Positions 9,901-21,800 of a stretch of DNA of 64,000 nucleotides are shown in pieces. The stretch covers positions 62,001 to 126,000 of the forward strand of contig BDIU01000214.1 in the NCBI GenBank assembly GCA_002118135.1. The letters are read 5' to 3'. Below the pieces are notes generated by a model. It ran no database searches and was not told the DNA's origin. It saw nothing but the letters and a program-made list of their open reading frames with translations. Position 1 is the first letter of the stretch. Each line of letters opens with the position of its first letter. The position numbers were made by a program, and so were the translations under genes. The DNA is from Trebouxia sp. TZW2008 (Eukaryota > Chlorophyta > Trebouxiophyceae > Trebouxiales > Trebouxiaceae).

Positions 9901-12900
9901 AATGGTCTGCATCACATAGCTGATTGACAATTGCAGCTGTGCCTCTGAGATGAATGTCTCGGAAGCGCATGCCACTCATGTTCTCATGCAGCCCTGAGAT
10001 GACTAGTGGGTTGTCCCCAAAGTCTTGCAAGCTGCTCAGTAGCGTGTCCTGCTGAGCGTTTGCTTGACTGGCGCTTCTCTGCAAAGACAACCGTGCTGTG
10101 TTTGCGGGACATGTATGTGATACAGAATGCATATGTGGAGTGACAAGGGACAAGGACGACTATCCGGCATTGGGTTTGTGATGCGACTGTGTAAAAAAAG
10201 TTTGCATTGAAATCTGGAATGGCATGACATCATTTGCGCCCTGTCGCAGCCTCTGAGGCTACACCTACAAGGTCACAGACCATGCACTTGCATGCAATGT
10301 CAATGACCTAAATGGTCAATGCAGTGCAATGTTCTGAGCCTGACTGCATCAGAATACACACAAGGAAGGCTGCGGGGCCTGTCATCGCATAGATTTGTAT
10401 GCGACTGGCGTCAGCTGACAAAATAGAAGCGGTGTCTTGCAGCACAGCACACACCAAAGTTTCCTAGCCTGACCTTGTTATGCAGCAGTTTTTGCCAAAT
10501 GCTGAAAGCGCCCTTGCTGATGTCCTTCTGACCTATGCTCAGCCCAGCCAAGTCTGCAACTTTGATAGGCCTGCCTTTGCGGGCCAGGAACTGCAGAGTG
10601 TTCAAGCAAGACCTGACGTCGCATTCTGTCTGCTCACATAGACAAGTCAGGGCCTGCACACCAGGACCAAAATCATTCTGTGATGAGCCAAAAGCTTGGT
10701 GTTGTACAGCAAGCAGTGCATGAAAGCTTGTTGCATGCAAGCAATGCATGAAGCAGCCTACAATATACAGCTGGACGATGCGGGGGGGGGGGGGGGGGGA
10801 GGGGAACCTACTGCTCTGTCTATGACAAGGTTCTCAGCTTGACAGATAGCACGCAGCCGCTGCAGCAGCCTCTCCGCCTGCAAGAACACGCCACACTCAG
10901 CATTGGGGCGACAAGGCTGCATGCAACAGACAGTGCAGAGCTGTCGCTACTACATGAAGACCTCAGTGCATTCCTGGGCAACAAGAAGCTGCAAATAAGC
11001 TGCTGTCATGCCTTGAGGCTTTGCAAATGAAAGCCGAGCACAATGAGGACGTGCAAAGAGGCTTTCCAACCTCCATGTTCAGTATAAATGGTTGAGGTTG
11101 GCACAGGACCAAAATAATCAGAGACAGTTGATGCTCCAGTACGGACCTGGCTGGGCCCGCTGAGCCTCTTTAGCATGCACTTTGAATGAATGGAATAAAA
11201 ATGCTGAAGGCCATCAGGATCGTGCAAAACCACCAGCAGAAGGATTTGAACTGGAAAGACTTACAGACGGTTTCTTGAACTGCACAATCTTAGCAACACC
11301 ACGCAGCGGCCGCAGCGCAGGTGCATACATATCATTGCAGACAGCAATGATCGGTCTGCAGAGCGGCTGAGCTGCTTTCTTGGTCTTCTTCTTGACACCA
11401 AACACCTGCTGTTCCTCTTCCACCTGCTCCCCATCTTGCTGGACCCCACCCTTGCCTGAAAGCATCAACCAGCTACATGTCCACTTTCAACAATGCTTGT
11501 GCTATGCCTGTTGACACACTTCTACTGCTATGCAGGGCGCCACAAGAGCATGCAGTTGCAAGGTCAGCTCTAATAGGCCAAATGCAAGCCTCTGCTCAGC
11601 TTGAGTAGGCCATACACAATCTTCTGCTGGAGTACGGCATAAAGGGCAGAAATGCTGAAGGGTGAGGAATGACTGAGCAGGACCAAACTAGTTGGAGACA
11701 GTTGATTGCTCCAGTACGTACCTAGCTGGGCCTGCTGAGCCTAGCATACGTCTAGAATGATGTCAAAATGAATGAATGAGGAATGATTGCTAGCCAGCTG
11801 CTGTGATGTGACACTGGGCATGACCTGGCAGGCTGGGCAGCAGGTACCTCCAGATGCCTGAGTCAACTTCAGCAGCACCTGCACTGCGCCTTTGCCATCA
11901 CTTCCACCTGCACTTAGCAGGACAGCTTTCAGTGCTATGCTGAAGTTATGGCATGGTGCGCGTATTCTGCAGTCAGTCAAGTATCTTTACTCCAATACAT
12001 ACTTGCTGAACTGCACACAGGCAGTCAGCAGAACACTAATGATGCTGTGCTGGCTTTATGCACAGCGTGCCCATGCTGCATTTGAGCATCTTCGTGTCAG
12101 GCATACATTCTGAAACATGCAGCTGCTTGAAAGGACACTGAGAAGCTGCATCAGGCATTTGTCCAAATTATACTTTTCCAAACTAGCAGACTGGTCAGGC
12201 CAATCTTGTCTCAGGTGCATGTGCTGCTTTGAGATGTGCTGACTTGGGATTTGCCGACAAGAGTGCGAAGTCTGAGGCAGCTGCAAATTCAGCACATTGG
12301 CAAGCTTTGCCCTGACATACCTTACTAATCTGAGCAATCGTGTGGGTCTGTGCTTGCATGCATATTTGTCAATCATGACATGAGTGAGACAGCTGTGTAT
12401 GGAGCATGTCACCTGCAATGCCATCCACCTCGTCAACAATGACAAGGTTCATTTGCCTCTTGCCAAGAACTGATTGCATCTGCACTGCATCCTGTATTCT
12501 GGACTGCAAGGCTGCAGCTGTGCGGTCATCACTGGCATTAATCTCAAATGGCCTGTAGCCACAATGGCGAGCAACCACATGGGCAATAGTGGTCTTGCCT
12601 AGACCTGCATGATCAACAGTGGTGTCAGCAGTGTCACGAAGTGCTCTTGTGCTCTTGTTGTGTTACAGATTCTCTCAAATTGATCTCACTGCATGGTCGG
12701 CACACTATCTTTTTCTGGTATATTGACTTCTTCTCAACATAGGCTGCCAGCATGCCCAATCAATGTGGTCGGCTGTGCATGCGTGTGACAAAGGAGGGTC
12801 AGCTCAAGACATGAATTGTGCTCAGAAGCACATGCTGCATCCCGTTAGCATAAGACAAGCCTGAATGCAAAGCTGCAAGAGTGTCAATGCATTGCAGCTC

Positions 12901-14207
12901 GCATCATGCCTGCACGCATCTTCTGCACAGGTAGAATGATTGTTCAGCAAGTCAACCCTCACAATGCGCAGGCATAACAATGATCACGCGAGTATTGCAG
13001 ACATCAAGGCATCAGCAGCCCATTCTTATGCACATACAAGGAGAACTGCCCCTTCTAGCCCCAATCCAGTCTCAGGTGGACTGCAGCATTTGGACTTTTG
13101 TAATGTTGCGGGGAAAAGGATGACAGTGTACCTGGGGGCCCACTGAGCAGCAACAGCTTCTGCTCTGGACCCTGCTGCGCATTTGCTCCAGGGTTTGCAG
13201 TGTTTGCTGTCTGCTTCTGCTGCACAACAGACTCCCAGGACTTCACCCACTTCACAACCTCCCTGTTGATCTGATCATCGCTCAGCAAATCAAAAAACGA
13301 TTTGGGGCTGTATTTGTCCACCCATAATGTCTTCTGATGGGCCTCATGCGCTGACAGACTTGATGCGGCAGGCTGTTGCATGGGGACGGTCTCATGCAGC
13401 TTTGCTTGAAGAAGCTGGGAGTTTTGAAGGGCTTTTGCAAAGGCCTCCTGCTCCACGTCTTGCATCATGCTGGTGATTGGCGCTGACAAGAGCTTGTTGC
13501 GTTTCAGGAAATTGTGTGCAGGCGAGGTGCCAGGCTGCTCATGAAGTCTACAGAAGGCACGCCTCCCATCTTGAAGCGTGATGGGCATACTTGCGCCCTC
13601 AATGTTGGCACCAGACCAGCTTGGTCCTTCTGTGGGCATGCTGTATGATGTGCTTGCTTCTTGCATCCTTTCAGCTGCAGCTGTGCTGCTTTCTGGCATG
13701 TCCTCAAAACCCTGCTGATTGCCTGCTGCATGGTCATGGAGAGGCACTGTGGTATTGGCTAGCCTCACAAGCTCTGCTATCTCTTGTTCTTCCTGCAGTG
13801 CCTCCTGTGTTGAGCTGAAGACAAGAGCTGGCGCACACTTTGCCTCAGGCTTGGTGCAAGCGCTGAGTCGCTGTGCGGCTGATGATGTTGCACCAGACAG
13901 CATGGGTTTTGGCTTTGACATCTGTGTCTGTGCAAGCTCCAGGAGTTCATCATCATCAAACTCGTCCACTACGCTAGCTCTGAGCTTCTTGGCTGGAGGG
14001 CCTGCAGGTGTTTACACCAACTTAATGGGTCATACACACGGCAAAGGTGATCCATGTGATCTCAGTGAGAGCAATTCAGCTGATGAAGTACGTGCGCTCA
14101 CACTGGCACCTCAAAGATCAATCAGATCTTCAGAGCAGCCTACCTTGAACGTAGGCTTCCCGCAGCAGGTCCTGTTCGCATTCCAACAAATCGTCTAGTT
14201 CATCCAT
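6924..14207 (-). CDS. CTF18: CTF18, large subunit of the alternative replication factor C clamp loader
   Basis: Nuclear AAA+ ATPase that, with RFC2-5 and Dcc1/Ctf8, loads PCNA for cohesion and leading-strand synthesis. Confident exons: 14207-14144, 14001-13132, 12604-12413, 11907-11848, 11455-11265, 10877-10812, 10653-10474, 10078-9804, 9085-8950, 8657-8397, 8199-8107, 7858-7736 and the last at 7030-6924; phases agree from the first through 7736. One or more exons between about 7250 and 7560 are unresolved. Visible: acidic N-terminus; RFC box LWVDKYSPKSFFDLLSDD; Walker A GPPGLGKTT across an intron; EINASDDR; Walker B VIVDEVDG; IIAVCNDMYAPALRPLR; ECDVRSCLNTLQFLA; and the C-terminal tail YKFHEGYTNAVKRPILMRDL used for Dcc1/Ctf8 binding. 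Around 900 residues expected. Exon 9 and the region near exon 13 have tandem copies in adjoining introns, and an 18-base G run follows one donor. Confidence 0.93.
7305..7450 (-). repeat. Tandem partial coding duplication in CTF18 3' region
   Basis: Two copies of a segment reading PDVAG(T/I)SKVT on the minus strand lie at about 7305-7360 and 7390-7450, in different frames relative to one another. Only one is likely to be in the mature mRNA. Confidence 0.65.
9056..9582 (-). repeat. Five-copy tandem array of the CTF18 exon 9 acceptor and exon start
   Basis: Units of about 108-118 bp begin near 9056, 9174, 9283 and 9401, with a partial fifth to 9582. Each carries on the minus strand the intron end and the exon start that encodes LQWPKVHP. 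Copy 1 is the working exon, since only it continues to a full exon ending at 8950. Copy 3 also keeps the CTGCAG acceptor. Confidence 0.85.
10782..10804. repeat. Poly-G run
   Basis: Eighteen G, one A, four G on the plus strand. In the CTF18 transcript it is a C tract starting a few bases after the donor of the exon ending at 10812. It may form a G-quadruplex or be length-variable. Confidence 0.9.
11121..11193 (+). repeat. SINE-like repeat, copy 2
   Basis: Shares GAGACAGTTGATGCTCCAGT, CTGGGCC and TAGCATGC with the family and ends in a GAATGAATGG-type tail. It lies in a CTF18 intron. Confidence 0.65.
11694..11770 (+). repeat. SINE-like repeat, copy 3
   Basis: Best-preserved copy of the family: GGAGACAGTTGATTGCTCCA, TACGTACCTAGCTGGGCC and a downstream AATGAATGAATGAGG tail. 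It lies in a CTF18 intron. Confidence 0.7.
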
Positions 14208-14467
14208 GGTAAAGACTTTGTGGGACCTCAAATGTCCCCGTAAAATTCAGGTCGCACAAGCGCATCCTGGTCTCCTAGTCTGGCGATTTCCGGCCTGAAC
14301 CGCTTTCAAAATTCTCGTTTTCTCCGAGGTTTGCAAGCCCTATTTTCGGTCAACGCAGCGGCAGGACTAGGAACAGCAGGCATAGCTCGATACAGATTGC
14401 GCTTGACATCAAACGCGAATCATTGTCGGCTTCATACCTGTGCAACCGCGTACCTATTCAAGAGCAT
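14208..14467. promoter_or_regulatory. Probable bidirectional promoter, CTF18/eIF4B-like
   Basis: 260 bp between two divergent start codons. No TATA box is seen. Assignment is by position only. Confidence 0.5.
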
Positions 14468-16499
14468 ATGGAAAATCAAGCCTCCGGAGAAGCACCACAG
14501 CGAAGAAGGCTCAATCTTAAGCCACGAGACGAAAGTGCGGCTTCAAAAGCTGAGGCAGAAAGAGCATCTTCAAAATCGGTGCGTTTATTGCTCATGCCAG
14601 AATTTGCTTGCGCCACTTGTGCAGCTTCGGTTCTGGATCTAGGGCATGCAGCCATCTGACCGCCTTGCCTTTCTATCAATATGCCGCTTGTGTTGCACAG
14701 AATCCGTTTGGCGCAGCGAAGCCTCGTGAAACTGTTTTGGCTGCCAAGCTTGGCAAGAAAGAGGAGGATATCTTGCGAGAGGAGCTGAGCAAGGACAAGA
14801 TCACAGTAAAGTCCTACAGCTCTTGGCCCTTAGCTGTGCGGTTTGTTAGGCCTTGCTGTCAACAACTGACAGCTTCCTCCTTGTTCTTGCAGCTTCGACT
14901 GTCACCTGAGCAGAACGATGCAAAACGAGATGCAGAGCAGGCAGTAAAAGAAGTTGAGGATGAAGTGCTGGCAGAAACAGATGAATCTAAACAAGAAGGC
15001 CTCAAGGCAGAACTGGCCAGTCGCAAAGAGAAACTGTCAGCGCTGATGGATGAGTTTCAGGTGAGCCACGTTCATGCAGTGCTGAGAGGCGCAAACACAT
15101 TCTGTTTGCATTTACACATGCTGATCACACTCCCTAAGTTGAGACGCTTTTGTCCTGCTTGACATTGACAGGATGTCACGGCAGCTCTCATTCTGCTAAT
15201 TGAATGGATGTTGTAGCAGGTCTTGCTTCATTCTGCTTGCCAACAGACTTTCACCATGAGCAACATGTGCCTGCAGAAATTGGCGATTGAGAAAGCTAAA
15301 GCTGGAGGAGGCATTCGCCCTTCAGAGCGACGTGCTCAACAGTTGCAGCAGCAGGGTCCTGGTGGGTATGGTGATCAGCTGAATGGGGGAGGTGGGTATG
15401 GTGGCCAGGGCAGCGGCCAAGGAGGCTATGCAGACAGAGGCCCTCGTGGCTATGACTATGGCAACAACCGAGGCAGGCAAGACCAACCAGGTGGATACCA
15501 GCCTGCAGGCGGCTATCAAGCAGCTGGAGGCTACCAAGCTGCAGGAGGGCAATATGGGTATGTGATGGCAGCCTGACAGCTCTCCTGTGCAGCAACATGG
15601 TGCTTTCTAAGACTGAACAAGTTTTAGTTTGACTGCCACAGTAGCTTTGACAAACAACTTTCAGCATGACTGCCACAGCAGCCATAAGAATCTGACATTG
15701 ATGCGTGCAGCACATTGGCGTCCTGGGCATCGACAGGAAGGCATACACTTGGTTGCCCTTCAATTTTTGGCCAGCAGACTGTAGCTTAATATTACAGACA
15801 TCATGACGATTCCATTCTCAAGTGCCTTGCCATGTCGAGCGTGCCCTGCTGCTATGGTGTGGCTGCTCTTGTGCAGGCTAGGTGTGCTGAATGCTCTTGC
15901 ACAGGCCACAGTCCTAACAAACAGGCATGTCTGTTACAGGGGCGGCTTTGACAGCTATGGCTCTGGCGGCAGCAGAAGTGGCGACCAGCAGTCCTTTGGA
16001 GGTCCACGTGGGTCTGGCGGCTTTAACGAGTACAGTGACAGAGGGTCAGGAGGAGGCAGAGGCAGGGGTCGCGGCAGGGCAAACAGTGGGGACCTGCAGT
16101 CAGCACGAAGTTACGGCAGTGGCGGCTACGGACCCGCTGATGCCGCTGCAAATGAATGTAAGCAATTTGCTCTTTGCACTTTGTGGCGGGAATAATACAT
16201 AATGATGAAGCACAGACCTTGTTCATGCTGATGCCTGCAAGCTGATGGCTGAAGACAGTGCTCTCTGCATTGATGCAGGCAAACCTGCTGTTCAAGATGT
16301 TGTCTGCAAACTTATGGCTGTAAGCAACATTCACTGCAATGATTGTCTGCTGCACTTCAACAACCTCTCAGCTGCAGCTGCTCTTGATCTCACACTGTGC
16401 TAGTTTTGACGGTTGACATGTCTGGTGTTTATCCTCACAAGCGCTGATTGAAGGTTTATGTCTGCAGATTCGAGTCCTTTCCAGCAGGACCGCTATTGA
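14468..16499 (+). CDS. eIF4B-like RNA-binding protein with GGY/RGG tail
   Basis: Six exons chain exactly in frame to 304 residues: 14468-14578, 14701-14805, 14893-15060, 15277-15557, 15940-16157 and 16468-16499. The N-terminus has RRRLNLKPR (about residues 12-20) and then NPFGAAKPRETVLAAKLGKK (from 38), the paired short motifs found in eIF4B-type translation factors. A charged helical stretch follows (about 73-128), then a glycine-rich GGY/RGG region with GGYQAAGGYQAAGG repeats and an RGRGRGR patch, ending in DRY. No RRM domain is visible, so cap-dependent initiation through eIF4A is a family-based guess. Another low-complexity RNA-binding protein is possible. The ATG at 14468 was chosen because it places the KPR motif at the usual distance. 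Confidence 0.72.
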
Positions 16500-17301
16500 T
16501 AGTGCCAGCCAACCTGATGCTCAGAAGCGTCAGCCAAGCTACAGCAGTGCTGCAGTGCTTGCTGTAGTTTTTGCAAGATTAGTCTTGCAGCTCGTGCTTT
16601 GTGCATCTTGCTGGCTTGCAATGAAAGCTGTCGGTGAGGGGCTCAATAGGTCTGGCAGCATGATCTGCCTACACTCCACACCAGAGTCAGATCTGAAGCT
16701 GTTGACGCCTGCATTGCGTCCAGCGCAAGGACTCCTTTCAGTGACATATGTCAGGAAGACCCAAGGGCAGCATATTTGTGGTTTGATGCCTGGTAGAGTG
16801 GGTTTATGGCGCTTCAGCTCCAGCACCCTTCAATCTGCTGAGAGTTTTGAGTCAGCTCATTTCTGTACAATGTTAGAGAACTCAGCTCAGGCAACTCAAA
16901 TGCACAGCCAATTATGCCTTCTGTCACACTGACTTGTATGAAACAAGTCTGGTGCAAGAAACACACAGCCCGCAAGCATCCAGTGGCATCAATGTGAGAA
17001 ACTTTGCATTGAGCTGGAATACAGTGCAATGCACCTCATTGGCTATACCTGTGTGCTGCTGTTGCATTTCATGCCACCATATTGTTTGGCCGTGTCTGCT
17101 ATGCATGGCACAGAGACAAGAATGCCAATGCATGACATGCTGTGCCAGCTTCCTACACTTGCTGATCACATGATGGAACTTTGAACGAAGAGAAGACCGG
17201 TCAAGCGGTTGATTGCAGGTAACTTGTGCCAGCGGCTCATGCGTCAATCCTGTACACTGTGCAACTAGGCATCGCAGAATTCGCTGAGCAGAGCTGGCGC
17301 G
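16500..17301. other. Intergenic region, no gene seen
   Basis: Holds the eIF4B-like 3' UTR and the upstream region of the SLC35B1-like gene. An open frame at 16555-16932 has no recognisable domain and no splice support; I do not call it. Confidence 0.5.
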
Positions 17302-18270
17302 ATGAGCGAGTCAAAAGCTGGATGGCAACTGCCCCTCTGCATCGCTGGAATATATGCGTCGTATCTCACGCAGGGAGTGATCCAGGAGAACCTTTCAGTC
17401 AAGAAGTATGGCTTGCTTGGCGACAGGTTCCCTGAGCTGAAGGCTTTGACTGGGACTCAAGCCATCAGCTGCTTCGTATGGGCGGGATTGTTACTGCTGT
17501 TACAGCCAAAGAAAAGCGGCCAAGCGCCCTTTACAGCCTACTGGAAGCCAGCAATCAGCAACAGTATTGGACCAGCATGCGGGTATGAGGCTTTGCGAAA
17601 CATAAGCTACCCAGCGCAAGTGCTTGCCAAATCCTGCAAAATGATACCTGTGATGATCATGGGCACCATTCTAGGGGGCAAGCGCTACGGATCTGTAGAG
17701 TATCTGTGTGCAAGCTTGATTGCCGCTGGCATCTCGCTGTTTGCCAAGAAATCATCATCTGCAGCTGCTAGTAAACTAGTTTCTCCCAACGCACCGTGGG
17801 GCTATTTTTTGTGTGTCACCAACTTATTGCTTGATGGCTACACCAATGCTGAGCAGGACGAGGTACAAAAACGATTCAAGCAGACCACACCGCTGCACAC
17901 TATGTGCTTCATGAATTTCTGGGGTGGACTATACTATGGAGTTTACTTGTTCATCATCTCCAACAGTGGAAGAACACTACTAGCCTTTTGTCAGCAGCAT
18001 CCTGGCGCAGCTTATGATGTGCTTCTGTTCTGTTTGTGTGGGGCTATAGGACAGCTGTTCATCTTCTATACCATCAGGACGTTTGGTTCACTGGTCAACA
18101 CTTTGATATGCACAACTAGGAAGTTCTTCAATATTCTTTTGTCTGTGCTTTGGCATGGCAGCCCCTTGCTACCGCAGCAATGGGTTGCTGTAGGTCTTGT
18201 GTTCTCTGGTTTGTTGATCAACACAGTTGTCAAGAGCAAAAAGAACAAATTGGTCAAGAAGACTGACTAG
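17302..18270 (+). CDS. SLC35B1/UTR-type endoplasmic reticulum nucleotide(-sugar) transporter, intronless
   Basis: 322-residue polytopic membrane protein of the drug/metabolite transporter superfamily, matching the SLC35B1 / plant UTR1-UTR3 branch. Members carry UDP-galactose/UDP-glucose or exchange ATP/ADP across the ER membrane. Supporting sequence: GIYASYLTQGVIQENL at the first membrane segment, GYEALRNISYPAQVLAKSCK, VMIMGTILGGKRY, LLLDGYTNAEQDEVQKRF, MNFWGGLYYGVYLF, and FYTIRTFGSLVNTLICTTRK. Eight to ten hydrophobic segments are visible. The C-terminus KKTD is a KKxx dilysine retrieval signal, which supports ER residence. It is one uninterrupted exon in a region where neighbours have 4 to 24 exons, so it may be a retrogene. 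Substrate cannot be told from sequence alone. Confidence 0.92.
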   Translation: MSESKAGWQLPLCIAGIYASYLTQGVIQENLSVKKYGLLGDRFPELKALTGTQAISCFVWAGLLLLLQPKKSGQAPFTAYWKPAISNSIGPACGYEALRNISYPAQVLAKSCKMIPVMIMGTILGGKRYGSVEYLCASLIAAGISLFAKKSSSAAASKLVSPNAPWGYFLCVTNLLLDGYTNAEQDEVQKRFKQTTPLHTMCFMNFWGGLYYGVYLFIISNSGRTLLAFCQQHPGAAYDVLLFCLCGAIGQLFIFYTIRTFGSLVNTLICTTRKFFNILLSVLWHGSPLLPQQWVAVGLVFSGLLINTVVKSKKNKLVKKTD

Positions 18271-18815
18271 CTTAGGATTGTTTGTCGACATGACGCTGAA
18301 CACATGATTCCTTATAAGGAGTTATGCACGTTGTACAAGTCACAACTGAATCTACCTGTCGTCGAGCTGCAGCTGAGCATGTGTCAGCTGATCATGTGGG
18401 GTTCCACTGCATAGAAGCTGCACATGAGAAGGACGACCAGCAAAGCCGAACTATCATCAAGGCGCCGACGGGCAAAGGCCTTACATGAGGTGCAGGCTGA
18501 GTTTTGAGCTCAACGCTTTCTGATTAGAATACCTTATGAGGCTAGTGAATGTTCTGTGCATTGATGTCAATAGGCTAAGCGCTGAGAATTGAATCTGCTG
18601 CACAGTCAACTGGCATTACAAACAAGCTGCTGACACGTGCAAACATAACAAGCTACAGTACGCCCCAGCTTCCACATCAAAGTGTTCTTGTCTTTCAACA
18701 GCTTAGGACCCATTTGTTCAGAGCAACACCAAGTCTTTGTCTGTATTTGCAAAGTATACAAAACATCAATCACTGATTGTGGGCAATTTCCAAAAGCAGA
18801 AGTGTTTGAGCTAAA
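18271..18815. other. Convergent 3' intergenic region
   Basis: Between the SLC35B1-like stop and the NBAS-like stop. AT-richer, with no coding signal. It should contain both 3' UTRs. Confidence 0.6.
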
Positions 18816-21800
18816 TCAACTGAAGTAATCAATGTCCTGGTGCTGCATGTAAACTTTGCAGTCTTCAAAATTTGCGTCCATTGCTTTGTACAACCTGCCT
18901 GTTGTCTGAGGCACGGCGCAGTCTAACACCTCAGGGCTGGTATTGTAAGTCCTGAGAATCTTCTGATTCTCACGGATGTAAGGGGCTAACAGATGCAGAC
19001 CAAACTCAAGGTTGGCGAAAGCCGGGTGCGCCTTCAGGTGGTAAAAACACAAGGCGGCAGCTTGTGCAAAGCAGCCCTGGCTGACCAGCAAAGCGGTAGT
19101 TGCTGGAATCAACAGGGTTCTTGCATCAATTATACTTGTGGCGTCAGGGGAGGGGCCTTCAGCAGTTGAACTGGACTGCAGTAGGGCAGGGGGGCATGAA
19201 GTTTGTAACAAAACCAGGAACTGGGCTTGTAGGCTTTCAGCAATTTTGCTGAACAGCCCTTTCTCCAGCAAAACTGCCAGTAGGGACATGCTTGGTGTAA
19301 CAACGTCTATGATGGTCTCGTCTGCCAGATCATTCATGACACTGTCAATCAGAGCACTGTTGCTCTGAAGTATTGCCACAGTTGCTGATTCTCCTGCAAA
19401 CCGCACAACGATCCGTCAAGACACTCAGTAGCTATGCACAGTATCACGAACATGCAAAAGACAAACAGGATTTTTTCTTGAACATGGTACCCTTGTGCGC
19501 ACCGCACAAACACATACGTTGAGCAACAAAACCATCTCTTCCGTCAATAGTGCTGACAATGAAGTCCGCAAGCAGTGCCATTGCAGCAGCAGCGGTATGT
19601 CAGAGCAACATTTCACAATATAAAGCCGTCAAAGCACTGAATGCGCGCAGAAATCAAAATCTTCAATCTCTCTCTGTTCCAGTGATGCTTGATCAATGCT
19701 GACCTTGATGAGGCAGTGCTCGGCTGTGCTCAACCAGCTGCTGAGCCTCCTCTGGAGTGAGTAAGGCAGCTGCTGGCAAGGCAGCATCCAACGCCCTCAG
19801 GACTGGGTCAACCAGGCCAGCTGTGAGCATGCTCTGTAGCAGACTTGACCAGCACGCATGCAAAGCACTGTAGCCTACGGCCGGCTCTTCTTCAGCCTGC
19901 AGCATGATGTCCATTGTTGCAATTGTCTGTGAGTGACCAAGTCAATGCGATGTGGAAGCGCAATCAGCTTGGTGCACAAACAAAGATGAGCTGTCTTGCA
20001 GCAGCCACCAGGGCAAGCACGGCAGCGAGGACAGGTATGAATGCGTCAACAAGCTTGTAGACTGACTAGCAATATCAATGAGCTTGTTGACTGACAGATA
20101 TTGCTACACGTACATGACACAAGGCCACTGGAAACAGAGGTTCAAAGTGTGGAATGGACCGTGCAGCGTACCTCACTGAGACCAAAGGCTGACCCGTTGT
20201 GCCAGACATCCACCAACAGCTCATGCAGCCCCTGCAGCTGCTCAAGTGCCCCAGCAGTCTCCAACAGCCCTAGAAACAGCTGCTGTGCGGCTTCCTGACT
20301 GCTCACATGCTCAGCACCAATCTCAACCCTGGGCCACAGCCTCTTTGTGATTGCCCTAGTGCGGCCCACCAACAGCAGCTGCTGTGCTTCAGCCACATCA
20401 CCCACCCCCCTGTTTGGGGGGACCCACCCCTGCCAGGTGATGCGCCCTGAGGGATGTCCCTTGTCTGGGCTACTGCTGGCTGAAGCTACCAGTGCAGCAG
20501 ACTTTGAGAGGTGCTGACTAGTCGACAGGCTTAGCACTGCCTCTAGCAGCTGCAGCTGTGCCGGCTGTAGAGTGGTGGCAGCTGGATGGTAGCCACCTCC
20601 CTGGCGGTGGCCACTGCCCAGGAGGTGGTGGTGCAGGGTGTCCCATACCCACTGCCGCAGCTGGCTCACTACCTGCTGTGCCTGCTGTGCGTCTCCTTCA
20701 AATTGCAGACTATACAGGATGCTGAAGATGTGCTCTTCAGCTTCACGGGCGGTGGCTGCTGGTGACACACCATCTGAGGGACCCATCAAGCTGCTCGCAT
20801 GACCTTGCGCCCTTTGGTTGCCGTTTGATGGTGGCTGCATCAAACCAGGCGATGCATCACTGGCTAGCACTGCCAGGGCCTCAGTGACCACCCTCTGCAC
20901 CACCGCTATCACCACCTGTGCAGCTTGGGTGGCCGTAGCATCATCACTGCCCTCTCTGCTTTGCAGGCACTCAGTCACCATCAGCAGCTCCTGAATGGCT
21001 AAGCCACTGCATGCGAGCTCCCTAGTGCACAGCATGACTGCAGCTGCTTGATGATTGGACTGTTCCACGGCTGTGGGGGCGGCAGCCAGGGCTTGCTCCA
21101 CCATGCCCCACTGCTGCTGAGTCAGCTCGCAGCAGCTCAGGATGTCACACAGCACCCGCAGCCTGCGCTCCTCTTCTTCCAGCCTGCTGTCCACTGTGAC
21201 CTCAGCCCCAACATCGGCATGCTGGTGCAGCAACTTGATCCCAATCTGCAGCAGGGCCAGCCGGAAGTCCTCTGGCAGCAGCTGTGACCCAAACTGTGGC
21301 CCCAGCTGTGGCCCAGCGGTGGTCAGCAGCGGGTGGTGCTGCTGTAGCGTGGCCCAGAGCAGAAGCTGACTGAGGTCATCAGCGTCAAGCTGCTGCATAT
21401 AGGTGCCAACCTGCTTGCAAGCCTCGGTGAGACCGTCAGGCTGCATGCTAGGCACCTCTAGAAGCACAGCACAGGCCGCAGCTGTGTATGCTGTGCTAGC
21501 AGTAAGAAGTGGCAGCACCTGCTCCCTGTCTGCTTCCCCATCACTCACTAATGACGCTGTCACAGTGGGCTCAGGCAGCTGCTCCAGAAGCTGTGCAATG
21601 CCCTCCACATTGTCAGGACCCACATGACTACACAGCTCCTCCATAGCTGCGGCATGGAGATGACTAAGCGCAGCAATGACGCTGTCCGCCTCAGTCAGAT
21701 TCCTGAAGGATTCCCCCTTGGGGCTGTCCACCGTCTGTGAGTCCGTATGAATACACACCAACGTCAGCAGCTGGGCTGGCAGGTATGGGACCAGGAAGGG

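Noticed and set aside
14331..14642. Upstream plus frame as an organelle transit peptide for the eIF4B-like protein
   Set aside because: The other frame beginning at 14468 gives the expected RRRLNLKPR then NPFGAAKPR motif order and joins the next exon in phase.
16555..16932. 125-codon plus-strand gene
   Set aside because: No domain, no splice support, low-quality composition, and it lies in the 3' region of the eIF4B-like gene.
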